A DNA stretch of 64,000 bases. Origin: Elysia crispata. Its lineage: Eukaryota > Mollusca > Gastropoda > Plakobranchidae. The stretch covers positions 298,501-362,500 of the forward strand of contig JAWDGP010001973.1 in assembly GCA_033675545.1 (NCBI GenBank), given 5' to 3'. The notes under the pieces are model-generated. The model had not been told where the DNA came from, did no database searches, and worked only from the letters and a program-made list of their open reading frames with translations. A program made the position numbers and the translations under genes. Below are positions 24,090 through 37,208 of the stretch, piece by piece. Positions within the stretch are counted from its first letter, which is position 1. Each line of letters starts with the position of its first letter.

Positions 24090-24389
24090 CTTCTTTTCTT
24101 CCCTATCCTTTCTCTGTGTAACTCGTTCCTTTCTATTCATAATTATATGTTCCTCTCAACATCTTCAGTGATAATCTGACAGAGATCTTCAACCTCTTCT
24201 TCATTTTGAGAAGATCAGCAGCCATAGACTAAGCAACTTGAGACAATGTGCTTTTGAGAGAGAATCCTACCATCTACTGAGTTTTGAAGAGTGGCGCAAC
24301 ACCTAGTTTTGCCCTTGATGTGTAAGTTGATCTTCTTTTCTCAAGAATTTTAAACTACTTTAAATTCATGTGATCATCGCTTTTGATGT

Positions 24390-24740
24390 CATAGAAAAAG
24401 TGCTGAGACCTTCTGTTGGTTTAATTCAACCAGCCTTGTGACATCATGGCATTATTATTATTTTTTTTGCGTGTGTGTTTTTCTTCGTTTTCTTCAGTAG
24501 GACAGACATGTTTTTCAATCTTTCATGTCATCTCTTTTCTTATCCTCTCAGCTTAAAACAAACTTCATCTTTCACAAAATTCATTTTTCCTTTGGATTTT
24601 CTCAAAAAATTAAGAGAGGGAAAAAATCATTTCTTCTTGCTTTAAGTCTTTGCAGGTCAAGACAAATTTTGGGCTACGTTTGTAGATCAATCAAAGGTAG
24701 TCAGCTAACAGCTCATGTACAAGTGAGACTAACATGTTTA
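24390..24740 (-). mobile_element. LINE 3'-end repeat copy (3'UTR-like), copy 1
   Basis: Shares long stretches with 25034-25340 (for example TGTCATCTCTTTTCTTATCC and GACAAATTTTGGGCTACGTT) and, inverted, with 35690-36000. At the second site the same sequence directly follows a LINE C-terminal frame, so it is read as LINE 3' untranslated sequence on the minus strand. Confidence 0.65.
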
Positions 24741-24908
24741 CCTTCTAAAATTCATGTCTTTCTTTTCAACCAAATTTCATGTCTGCAAAGTGTTGTCTGT
24801 GAGTACAGTATTATCTTTATTTACTTACATGTATCTTTATGTAAGTCGCCATGTAGTGATGTATTTTCTGGGGGGTTTTTTACTTCAAATTTCAAAGAGC
24901 TTTAGAAC

Positions 24909-26570
<1,662 letters not shown>

Positions 26571-27323
26571 TGTTTTATTTTTAATTGGTCTTGCCCATGG
26601 ACCTCTCACAGACTAGCAGAGGGAAAGATACCCTCATTCCTCTGCCTCAGAGTTGGCTCTGAGCTGCCGCCCAATATAAGTCATGCTTTTTTACCTCTAA
26701 TTTGAGCAAATATTATAAATTTGAGTTAATCTTAAAGCATTCTAAGATTTACACTTTTTATAAACATACATTTAATTTTTACACTGCTTGCTGTAGCCAT
26801 TCTTTTTTTGCTCTACAGTGAAGCCATTTTAATATTGAGCTATAAGAATATGATCTTCAGCTCAACACTGTATGATGTAACTGTCTAAACCTTGCCTCCA
26901 TTCTCACTCTTTCTTTTCTCTCCCATTTTTGTCGTTCTGTCTGATTCTGGGCTTAGACTATGAGAGGATTTTCTCCTTTTCCCTTGTCCTATATCCTATA
27001 TCATTTTTTTCCCATATTAAATCTTCATTTCTGTTTTTCACTTCATATTAAGACATTAGCTCTAAACTCTTATTAGAGCTGGCTAACCAGAGTCAAACCT
27101 TTTTTTTCTTTTTCTCCCAACTCTTGAGGCTTTTATGTGAGGGATATGTGGACCCAAGGGTGCAACTAGCCGATTTTTGAAAGGACCTCGGGGTAGTAAC
27201 AATATTTCTAATCCAGGTTAATTCGAGGCACTTGTGGGATTGACTGACAGTGATAAAAATAGCATTATATGAAAGAATATATTTGTGAACTTCTCTTCCT
27301 ATATTTTTAGTTAAAAAACTTTG
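26571..27323. other. Unassigned sequence inside the repeat block
   Basis: AT-rich. May include more 5' LINE sequence on the minus strand, but no motif is secure. Confidence 0.4.
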
Positions 27324-27439
27324 TACAGTGCTATCTTTATTTAAGCTCATGTATCTTTATGTAAGTCGCCATGTAGCGATGTATTTTCTGGCTTTATTTT
27401 TACTTCAAATTTCAAAGAGGGTTAGAACGAGAAAGAGAA

Positions 27440-27492
<53 letters not shown>

Positions 27493-27508
27493 GCATAAGC
27501 ATACAATG

Positions 27509-27557
<49 letters not shown>
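27324..27557. repeat. Duplicated segment plus (GA)n(CAGA)n and (TA)n
   Basis: About 110 bp (GTACAGTGCTATC ... GTAAGTCGCCATGTAG ... TTAGAACGAGA) repeats 24803-24915 and is followed, as there, by GA then TA microsatellites. Here a (CAGA)n block is inserted. Confidence 0.8.
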
Positions 27558-27562
<5 letters not shown>

Positions 27563-27950
27563 TTTAAGTTATTTTTGTTTTAAATATTTTATTATATAAG
27601 CCTCTAGTTTTAAATGTTACAAAACTTATAACCATTTCTAAAGAAACTCAAGTTTCAGTATACATTGTCGATTTTAGTCGAGACGCCTATAATACAAGCC
27701 TTTTCAGTTGAATATTGCTCACCCGATCGGCTGGTTAATCAGCACACTGTTACGATGACATTTGTTAATAGCTATCTAGAGCAACTCCTTCACAATCAAA
27801 ACAACATCGTTCTCAAAACATAGAGAGGACGTGTTTTTTTACATTGTGAATGTCAAGGTGGTGGTTCTTGTGGAAACGGTCGACCTAGTTTTGGATTAAC
27901 AAAAGACACAAACGTTTGTTGCCTTGTCTTTTTTTCCTAGTCTTTATTTG

Positions 27951-28855
27951 GCTAAGGTTTCACCCCCATATTAATCTTTTTTTTTTTGTGATTCCTTTTC
28001 AGAAGTAAAACGTGGGACCTTGTTTGAATCCTCAAAGCTTTCTTAACATCCAGTTACTATTTCTCTGGATAACGCATTTAAAGAGAACATGGAAACTATG
28101 TTGACTGGAGTAAAAACCTAATTCATGTTTTTGAAAAAAATTTATGTGAATTATTAATTGTCTTTTATTGTAATGCAATGTGAGCTGAAAGTCAACAAAT
28201 TAAAGTTCATTTAACAGGCAATGCCCTTATATGTATTATCTCTTTTAATGAAAATGTCATATTCGTTTATGTTATATACATAAGTTTCACTGACGTTATT
28301 TTTAAAAAACTGTTATGTGTCTTTTTAATTATTTTAGAAAACAATGTGTATTATAATGATTTCTTTTTATATTTTTATAATTTGGATTTCTCTGAATAAA
28401 CTCAGATAACTCTTTTTTTATCTGTCTTTGTTGTTTTTGATTAATGTCTTGTTTTTAATAGGTTTTCGTATGTACTTATGGTATTCATCAAGTGATTTCA
28501 ATTCATTGCAATTTGCACAGAGTTTAAGATCCGTCATTTCTATACAAAAGAAATATTGAACTCCATTTACAGTAATAGAAACATAAACCCTTATTACCGA
28601 ATTGATAATGCGTGGGTGGTATGTGTTGGGATCATAACATGGAATAGCCAACTGCCACAAAAATAGTGAATCAATATTGAATAATTAAATAGGGGTGACA
28701 AAATCCTCTTTATTTCTATCTCTACAAATCAAGCATAATTAAATATTACAATAGAATAGAATTCGAAATTAAAAAAAAAAATTCAAAACGGTAGAAAGAT
28801 TTCCATTTTTTCTTTCTCTATACTAATACAATAGCAATGCTGTAGAATCGAAATA
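27951..28855 (-). repeat. Left arm of ~0.9 kb inverted repeat
   Basis: Starts GCTAAGGTTTCACCCCC and pairs, diverged but nearly end to end, with 33737-34607 on the opposite strand. It includes a minus-strand open frame (28660-28418) ending LKLCANCNELKSLDEYHKYI. Compared with the right arm it lacks about 37 bp just after CGAAAACC, which removes the second Cys pair. The pair encloses the 54 bp array, as in foldback-type elements. No target-site duplication is evident. Confidence 0.75.
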
Positions 28856-31800
28856 GGATTAACCGGCGACCATATTGGAATTATGCTAATTATAGAGATT
28901 ACTAAATTGGAATTAATCGGCGGCCATATTGGCATTATGCTAATTTTAGAGATGGCGAAAATAGAATCAACTGGCGGCCACATTGAAATTATGCTTATTA
29001 TATTGATGGCCAAAATAGAATGAATTTATGATGAGTACCAAGATAAAATATTGAAATTATGCTTATTATAGAGATTACCAATATAAAATTAACCGGCGGC
29101 CATATTGAATTTATGCTAATTATAGAAATGGCCAAAATAAAATTAACCCGAGGCCATATTGGCATTATGCTAATTATAGAGATGGCCAAAATAGAATTAA
29201 TCGGCGGCCATATTGGATTTATGCTAATTATAGAGATGGCCAAAATAGAATCAACTGGCGGCCACATTGAAATTATGCTTATTATAGAGATTACCAAGAT
29301 AAAATTAACCGGCGGCCATATTGAATTTATGCTAATTATAGAGATGGCCAAAATAAAATTAACCTGAGGCCATATTGGATTTATGCTAATTATAGAGATG
29401 GCCAAAATAGAATTAACCGGCGGCCATATTGGAATTATGCTAATTATAGAGATGGCCAAAATAGAATTAATCGGCGGCCATATTGGATTTATGCTAATTA
29501 TAGAGATGGCCAAAATAGAATCAACTGGCGGCCACATTGAAATTATGCTTATTATAGAGATTACCAAGATAAAATTAACCGGCGGCCATATTGAATTTAT
29601 GCTAATTATAGAGATGGCCAAAATAGAATTAATCGGCGGCCATATTGGATTTATGCTAATTATAGAGATGACCAAAAAAGAAATTAACCAAGAATGAAAT
29701 TGGAATTATGCTTATTATAGAGATTACCAAGATAAAATTAACCGGCGGCCATATTGAATTTATGCTAATAATAGAGATGGCCAAAATAGAATTAATTGGC
29801 GGCCATATTGGATTTATTGTATTTATATAGATTACCAGAATGAAATTGGAATTATGCTAATTATAGAGATGGCCAAAATAGAATTAATCGGCGGCCATAT
29901 TGGATTTATTGTATTTATATAGATTACCAAAATGAAATTGGAATTATGCTAATTATAGAGATGGCCAAAATAGAATTAATCGGCGGCCATATTGGATTTA
30001 TGCTAATTATAGAGATGGCCAAAATAGAATCAACTGGCGGCCACATTGAAATTATGCTTATTATAGAGATTACCAAGATAAAATTAACCGGCGGCCATAT
30101 TGAATTTATGCTAATAATAGAGATGGCCAAAATAGAATTAATTGGCGGCCATATTGGATTTTTTGTATTTATATAGATTACCAAAATGAAATTCGAATTA
30201 TGCTAATTATAGAGATGGCCAAAATAGAATTAATCGGCGGCCATATTGGATTTATTGTATTTATATAGATTACCAAATGAAATTGGAATTATGCTAATTA
30301 TAGAGATGGCCAAAAAAGAATTAACTGGCGGCCATATTGGAATAATGCTAATTATAGAGATAGCCAAAATAAAATTAACCGGCGGCCATATTGGCATTAT
30401 GCTTGTTATAGAGATAACCAAGATAAAATTAACCGGCGGCCATATTGAATTTATGCTAATAATAGAGATGGCCAAAATAGAATTAATCGGCGGCCATATT
30501 GGAATTATGCTAATTATAGAGATGGCCTAAAAAGAAATTAACCTGAGGCCATATTGAATTTATGCTAATTATAGAGATGGCCAAAATAGAATTAATCGGC
30601 GGCCATATTGGATTTATTGTAGTTATATAGATTACCAAAATGAAATTCGAATTATGCTAATTATAGAGATGGCCAAAATAGAATTAATCGGCGGCCATAT
30701 TGGATTTATGCTAATTATAGAGATTGCCAAAGTAGAATCAACTGGCGGCCACATTGAAATTATGCTTCTTATAGAGATTACCAAGATAAAATTAATCGGC
30801 GGCCATATTGAATTTATGCTAATAATAGATGTGGCGAAAATAGAATTAATTGGCGGCCATATTGGATTTATTGTATTTATATAGATTACCAGAATGAAAT
30901 TGGAATTATGCTAATTATAGAGATGGCCAAAATAGAATTAATCGGCGGCCATATTGGATTTATGCTAATTATAGAGATGGCCCAAATAGAATCAACTGGC
31001 GGCCACATTGAAATTATGCTTATTATAGAGATTACCAAGATAAAAGTAACCGGCGGCCATATTGAATTTATGCTAATAATAGAGATGGCCAAAATAGATT
31101 TAATTGGCGGCCATATTGGATATATTGTATTTATATAGATTACCAGAATGAAATTCGAATTATGCTAATTATAGAGATGGCCAAAATAGAATTAATCGGC
31201 GGCCATATTGGATTTATTGTCTTTATATAGATTACCAAAATGAAATTCGAATTATGGTAATTATAGAGATGGCCAAAATTGAATTATTCGGCGGCTATAT
31301 TAGATTTATGCTAATTATAGAGATGGCCAAAATAGAATCAACTGGCGGCCACATTGAAATTATGTTTGTTATAGAGATTACCAAGATTAAATTAACCGGC
31401 GGCCATATTGAATTTATGCTAATTATAGAGATGGCCAAAATAGAATTAATTGGCGGCCATATTGGATTTATGCTAATTATAGAAATGGCCAAAATAAAAT
31501 AAACACGAGGCCATATTGGCATTATGCTTATTATAGAGATTACCAAGATAAAATTAACCGGTGGCCATATTGAATTTATGCTAATAATAGAGATGGCCAA
31601 AATTGATTTAATTGGCGGCCATATTGGATTTATTGTATTTATGTAGATTACCAGAAGGAAATTCGAATTATGCTAATTATAGAGATGGCCAAAATAGAAT
31701 TTATCGGCGGCCATATTGGATTTATTGTATTTATATAGATTACCAAATTGAAATTCGAATTATGCTAATTATAGAGATAGCCAAAATAGAATTAATCGGC

Positions 31801-33420
31801 AGCCATATTGGATTTATGCTAATTATAGCGATGGCCAAAATAGAATCAACTGGCGGCCATATTGAATTTATGCTTATTATAGAGATTACCAAGATAAAAT
31901 TAACCGGCGGCCATATTGAATTTATGCTAATTGTAGAGATGGCCAAAATAGAATTTAATTTGGCGGCCATATTGGATTTATTGCTTATTTATATAGATTA
32001 CCAGATAAAATTAACCGGCGGCCATATTGAATTTATGCTAATTATAGAGATGGCCAAATTATTAACGAGGCCATATTATTATGCTAATTATAGAGATGGC
32101 CAAAATAGATTTAATCGGCGGCCATATTGGATTTATTGTATTTATATAGATTACCAAAATGAAATTCGAATTATGCTAATTATAGAGATGGCCAAAATAG
32201 AATTAATCGGCGGCCATATTGGATTTATGCTAATTATAGAGATGGCCAAAATAGAATCAACTGGCGGCCATATTGAATTTATGCTTATTATAGAGATTAC
32301 CAAGATAAAATTAACCGGCGGCCATATTGAATTTATGCTAATAATAAAGATGGCCAAAATAGATTTAATTGGCGGCCATATTGGATTTATTGTATTTATA
32401 TAGATTACCAGAATGAAATTCGAATTATGCTAATTATAGAGATGGCCAAAATAGAATTAATTGGCGGCCATATTGGATTTATTGTATTTATATAGATTAC
32501 CAAAAATGAAATTGGAATTATGCTAATTATAGAGATGGCCAAAATAGAATTAATCGGCGGCTATATTGGATTTATGCTAATTATAGAGAGGGCCAAAATA
32601 GAATCAACTGGCGGCCACATTGAAATTATGTTTCTTATAGAGATTACCAAGATAAAATTAACCGGCGGCCATATTGAATTTATGCTAATAATAGAGATGG
32701 CCAAAATAGAACTAATTGGCGGCCATATTGGATTTATGCTAATTATAGAAATGGCCAAAATAAAATTAACCCGAGGCCATATTGGCATTATGCTTATTAT
32801 AGAGATTACCAAGATAAAATTAACCGGCGGCCATATTGAATTTATGCTAATAATAGAGATGGCCAAAATAGAATCAAGTGGCGGCCACATTAAAATTATG
32901 CTTTTTATAGAGATTACCAAGATAAAATTAACCGGCAGCCATATTGAATTTATGCTAATTATAGAGATGGCCAAATAGAAATTAACCGGCGGCCATATTG
33001 GCATTATGCTAATTTTAGAGATGGCCAAAATAGAATTAACCGGCGGCCATATTGGATTTATTGAACTTATATAGATTACCAAAATGAAATTGGAATTATG
33101 CTAATTATAGAGATGGCCAAAATAGAATTAATCGGCGGCCATATTGGATTTATGCTAATTATAGAGATGGCCAAAATAGAATCAACTGGCGGCCACATTG
33201 AAATTATGCTTATTATAGAGATTACCAAGATAAAATTAACCGGCGGCCATATTGAATTTATGCTAATTATAGAGATGGCCAAAATAAAATTTCCCCGAGG
33301 CCATATTGGCATTATGCTTATTGTAGAGATGGCCAAAATAGAATTAACTTGCGGCCATATTGGAATAATGCTAATTATGATTTATATAGATTACCAAAAT
33401 AGAATTAATTAGCATTCATA
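28855..33420. repeat. 54 bp tandem array (~80 units)
   Basis: Unit about 54 bp, built on GGCGGCCATATTGGATTTAT, GCTAATTATAGAGATGG and CCAAAATAGAATTAATC. All units have the same orientation. Variants (AACTGGCGGCCACATTGAAA; GAGATTACCAAGATAAAATT) recur in set orders, giving a higher-order pattern, and extra spacers TTGTATTTATATAGATTACC separate blocks. Because 54 is divisible by three and the unit lacks stops, long open frames appear on both strands (18-residue repeats such as MLIIEMAKIELIGGHIGF). I regard these as by-products, not genes. Confidence 0.93.
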
Positions 33421-33736
33421 TTGGAATTTCACAATAACTATTATCCTTTTAGCCCGTCCCAAATCTTTTATCTCATCTACATCTCGATCTTTATCGAGTC
33501 ATCAGTCCAATCGTAAAGATTTACTCCAACTCCAGTTAAAAACCGTATTGCCCATTCACTCAACCCCCCCCCGCCCCCCAAAAAAAAAAAAAAAAAATCG
33601 TGTCATATTTATAAAATATAATATATGCAGCTGCTGATTGTTACCAGATCTATCCTGCTTGGGTAAATCAAGATTAGTCTCAAATTCGATTATATTTTGA
33701 TAATATGGTATTATTTTGATGATTTATAGAAATCAT

Positions 33737-34607
33737 TTTGATTCTACAGCATTGGTATTGTATTAGTATAGAGAAAGAAAAAATCGAAATCGATTCTACC
33801 GTTTTGATTTTTTATTTCGATATCTATTCTATTGTAATGATATTTTGTTATTATGCTTGTTTATAGAGATAGAAGTATAGAAGTAGTTCTCACCCCTATT
33901 TCATTGTTCAATATTGATTCACCATCTATCTGGCAGTTGTATGTTTCTATTACTTTATATGGAGTTCAATATTTCTTTCGTATAAAACTGACGGATCTTA
34001 AACTCTGTGCAAATTGCAATGAATTGAAATCACTTGATAAATACCTTAAACACATACGAAAACCTTTGGGTTTAAACTCTCAATGTATTGAATGTGGGAG
34101 GTATTAAAAACAGGAACAATATCAAAAATCAAAAAGACAGATAAGAGTGTTATCTGAGTTTATTCAGAGAAATCCAAATTATAATAATATAAAAAGAAAT
34201 AATTTTATAATACACAATTACCTAAAAAAAGACACATAATACAGTCTAAAAAAAAATAACGTCAATGAAACTTATGTATATAACATAAACGAATATGACA
34301 TTTTCATTAAAAGAGATAATAAATATAGGGGCATTGCCTGTTAAATGAACTTTAATCTGTTTGACTTTCAGCTTACATTGCATTACAATAAAGTACAACT
34401 GATAATTCACATAAGATTTTTGTTCACATATTAATTAATTTACTCCAGTCAATATATTTTCCCTGTTCTCTTTAAAAGCGTTGTCAAGAGAAATAAAAAC
34501 TGGATGATAAGATAGCTTTGAGGATTCAAACAAGGTCCCACATTTTACTTCTGAAAAGGAACCACAAAAAAGAAAGATTAATATGGGGGGGCGGGTGAAA
34601 CCTTAGC
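33737..34607 (+). repeat. Right arm of ~0.9 kb inverted repeat
   Basis: Mirror of 27951-28855: it begins TTGATTCTACAGCATTGG and ends GGTGAAACCTTAGC. Point differences and small indels suggest an old pair. It keeps the fuller version of the small peptide (see 33853-34107). Confidence 0.75.
33853..34107 (+). CDS. Small Cys-pair (zinc-ribbon-like) peptide frame in inverted-repeat arm
   Basis: An 84-residue open frame. Its second half reads YGVQYFFRIKLTDLKLCANC, then NELKSLDKYLKHIRKPLGLN and SQCIECGRY. The CxxC...CxxC layout with K-S-L between resembles the short zinc-binding module (KxCxxCgxxKxxxxF...CxxC) seen beside HNH-type nucleases in phages and some mobile elements; that link is inference from motif shape. 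The left arm encodes the same peptide up to the KP (YVSITVNGVQYFFCIEMTDL...) and then a deletion. An ATG-initiated frame cannot be proven to be the true start. Confidence 0.4.
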   Translation: MLVYRDRSIEVVLTPISLFNIDSPSIWQLYVSITLYGVQYFFRIKLTDLKLCANCNELKSLDKYLKHIRKPLGLNSQCIECGRY

Positions 34608-34952
34608 TAGATATATATCAAATTTGAAATATATTGTATATGAAATAATGAGATACAATTTACATAAATATAGTTTATAATAACTGCACAAAATTCTTTG
34701 TTTCAAGAGCTAATTTAATCTCATCAGATTTTAGTAATTATCTAAATAGAACTTTACAGGTTTAGAAAAAAAAGTGAAAATGAACATTTTTAGAAAATCT
34801 AATAATACAAAAAATAAAACTGAGCAAGTTTCTTTTTATCTACGATTAAACCTATTATAAATTAAGGAGGATGGAGGAATTCCGTCCCCCAGTCAAGATT
34901 ATCAATCATTTTTAAGGGGAAATATTTGCATAAAGGAACAATAATTTTTCTC

Positions 34953-35019
34953 ACTCATCCACAGACACATTCTAGGATGTGTTTCGTCGTATTACGACTC
35001 ATCAGTGTGGCTATAGAGT
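34953..35019 (-). ncRNA. Type I hammerhead ribozyme
   Basis: Read on the minus strand from 35019: outer stem I ACUC (pairs GAGU, 34956-34953), internal loop UAUAG/AU, inner stem I CCACA (35110-35106 in the local count is 35010-35006; pairs UGUGG, 34963-34959), core CUGAUGA (35005-34999), stem II GUCGU-AAU-ACGAC (34998-34986), GAAA (34985-34982), stem III CACAU-CCUAGA-AUGUG (34981-34966), U (34965), C (34964), then the cleavage point before UGUGG. Every conserved hammerhead position is present, including G-U-C at the cleavage site and an internal loop in stem I of the kind that contacts loop II. Type I hammerheads are known in Penelope-like retroelements and retrozymes; the host element here is not identified. 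It lies between the inverted-repeat arm and a truncated LINE. Confidence 0.88.
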
Positions 35020-35075
35020 ATGGATTTATTCAAGTGTCCACCATTCAGTTAAAATCGTTTTGTTCTGGATCGAAA

Positions 35076-36020
35076 GTCCAAAATGCTCATAAATACCATA
35101 TGTAAACTAAAGGCAGTCTTTTTTGGGCCATGTGATGAGAAAAAAAAAACTAAAACATCTTGTGGCAACTCGATTGATTTTAAAGGAAACGGCAGCAGGG
35201 GAAAGAAGCGAGAAAAGATAAGTGGCTAAATGTAAAATGAGTGACAGAGGCACTTAACAGCATCAAGGTATAGAGATGCACAGAAGGTGATGATCGCCTA
35301 CTGTAAAGAGCAGGGCCCCTAATTCATACAGAATTTTCTATGAATAATCTAAGGATTGCCGTGTTTTACAAAAAAAAAAGGTACATCTAATAAAGGTAGT
35401 TGTAAGCTATATGTCTTTGTTGTTTCAACGTAGACGGTTACCGCATATGTTGGGCGCTGCTCTACATAAAATTATGTATAGACAACCACTGCCATAAATA
35501 CAGCACAGATTGCAAATATAACATCTCACTCCAGTTCTGTAACATTTTCAAAGCTGGAAAATACAAAGGACTCAAAGCATACATAGTGAAAAAACAAGCA
35601 AACCATAAAACAAAGGAATGTATTCACAGACAACACTTTGCAGACATGAAATTTGCTTGAAAAGAAAGACATGAATATTAGAAGATATTAGAAGATGTAA
35701 GTCTCACTTGTACATGAGGTGTAAGCTTTGATTGGTCTACAAATGTAGCCCAAAATTTGTCTTGACCTGCAAAGACTTAAAGCAAGAACAGATGATTTTT
35801 TCACCTCTCCTAATTTTTGGAGAAAAAGAAAATGATTTTTGTGAAAGAGAAAGTTTGTTTTAAGCAGAAAGGATAAGAAAAGAGATGACATGAAAGATTG
35901 AAAAACCTATCTGTCCTACTGGAGAAAACAAAGAAAAACACACTTAAAAAAAGATAATAATGCAATGATGTCACAAGGCTGCTTGAATTGAACCAACTGA
36001 AGATTTCAGCACTTGAAGCC
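35076..36020 (+). mobile_element. 5'-truncated LINE copy (C-terminal piece and 3'UTR)
   Basis: Inverted counterpart of the left LINE: begins around AATGCTCATAAATACCATAT, has FLGHVMRKKKL / VATRLILK / RDAQKVMIAYCKEQG pieces in broken frames, then 3'UTR sequence shared with 25034-25640. Likely an independent insertion truncated at its 5' end. Confidence 0.7.
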
Positions 36021-36339
36021 TATATCTCTGCCAAGTCATGAACGGGAATTGATTTCTGAAGTCTACCAGCCTTATTCCCATTATAATTGTGATAAAACAA
36101 TAATTTGACAATAAACTTACAAAATAATTTTTTTTTACCACATCAAACATATATAACAGCTGATTTTGGATCTTTGATAAATTTAAGTTCCTTTCTGTAG
36201 AGCAGCAACTCCTCTCCCTAAAGACTTTGACAGAATCCTGGTATAATGCTGTGTTTGAAAAGTACAAGTCAATGGACATGTCTATACCTGAAGTGCTCTA
36301 TTGAACCCATTCTGATGTATCAATACAAAGCTTGCACAA

Positions 36340-36690
36340 TTTCAAAACAGTTACAAAAGAAACTGGAGACAACAAAATGAGAAAATCTCATGGACTGTAA
36401 AGAAATCAACCAAAACTGTTACAAGAAGCCGACACTACAAGATTCAGCATAAATAGAATAAGTAATCGCCAGGCAACCTTTTTTGGACATGTCAAGAGAA
36501 GAGAGAAAGTACAAAATCTTGTGACAACTGGAATGATTGTACCAAAACAGCATCAAAAGATGTTGGATGGACTTTCAAAGTAGGACGAGTGACAGAAGCA
36601 CTGAAAGTGATGAGGGATAGAGATGTGTGGAAAGTCATGATCGGCAATGCTAAAGAGCACCTAACTGATTGATTGATGAGTTCAAAAGAC
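36340..36690 (+). mobile_element. Second LINE C-terminal fragment
   Basis: Encodes KKSTKTVLQEADTTRFSINR and RQATFFGHVKRREKVQNLVT followed by shifted frames (MLDGLSK; VTEALKVMRDRDVWKV-like). Related to, but distinct from, the flanking LINE copies. Ends near a TTGATTGATTGATG tail. Confidence 0.65.
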
Positions 36691-36699
36691 AATTTTTCC

Positions 36700-37084
36700 T
36701 TCTGTTGAACTAGATTTGGATACAGGCGTCAATCTTGCCATTGGACTAAATTTCCCCTTCTCTTTATCTTTTATCATGCTTGTAATGGTACTAGATCTAG
36801 AGGTTTAACTATAATAACTCAACGCCCACTTTGGAAATACTTTGTATGAAATGAAACAAACTGAGACAGCACAGTAGGCCTTACAAGACTGTTGCCACAG
36901 CAGCTGCGAGCATAGTTATTGTCCAAAAAGCTTTGGTCCATGTGCTCTCACGGTTGTGGAAACCTGCTCAACAGTAAAAAAAAATGCTTGGACAGTTGCG
37001 TAAGACGCTTCCAGTGTGTAAAAATCAACTGATCAATGCTGCTCTTATGGCATACAACAATTAAAACATCATAACAATACCTCT
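36700..37084. other. Unassigned intergenic sequence
   Basis: No supported feature apart from one TAGATCTAGA word near 36792. Confidence 0.4.
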
Positions 37085-37208
37085 CAAATAATGATGAGGC
37101 CCATAGAGGGCAGGTGCACAACACAATGGCCAGAGAGACTAAATCAAATGTCGTGTTTTCCTGTTTGCTGAAGATGGGTGAGATTGGGGCACTAATAACA
37201 TACAGGAC
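37085..37208 (-). pseudogene. GABA-B-receptor-like TM6-TM7 fragment
   Basis: After an acceptor (minus strand ACATTGCAG at 37216-37209) the frame reads VLYVISAPISPIFSKQENTT and FDLVSLAIVLCTCPL. This resembles the SAPIS/FAIVSLAIIFC stretch of family C GABA-B receptors. It loses similarity before the FVPK motif, and no donor follows at the right place, so it is probably a relic. It pairs with the fragment at 38.3-38.4 kb. Confidence 0.45.

Noticed and set aside
28998-33412. Long 18-residue-repeat proteins on both strands of the 54 bp array
   Set aside because: The array is a multiple of three without stops; openness on both strands argues against coding.
34690-34745. Second CTGATGAG...GAAAC pattern on the minus strand
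   Set aside because: The segment between core halves cannot form stem II and the cleavage triplet is not allowed; only the 34953-35019 site folds properly.
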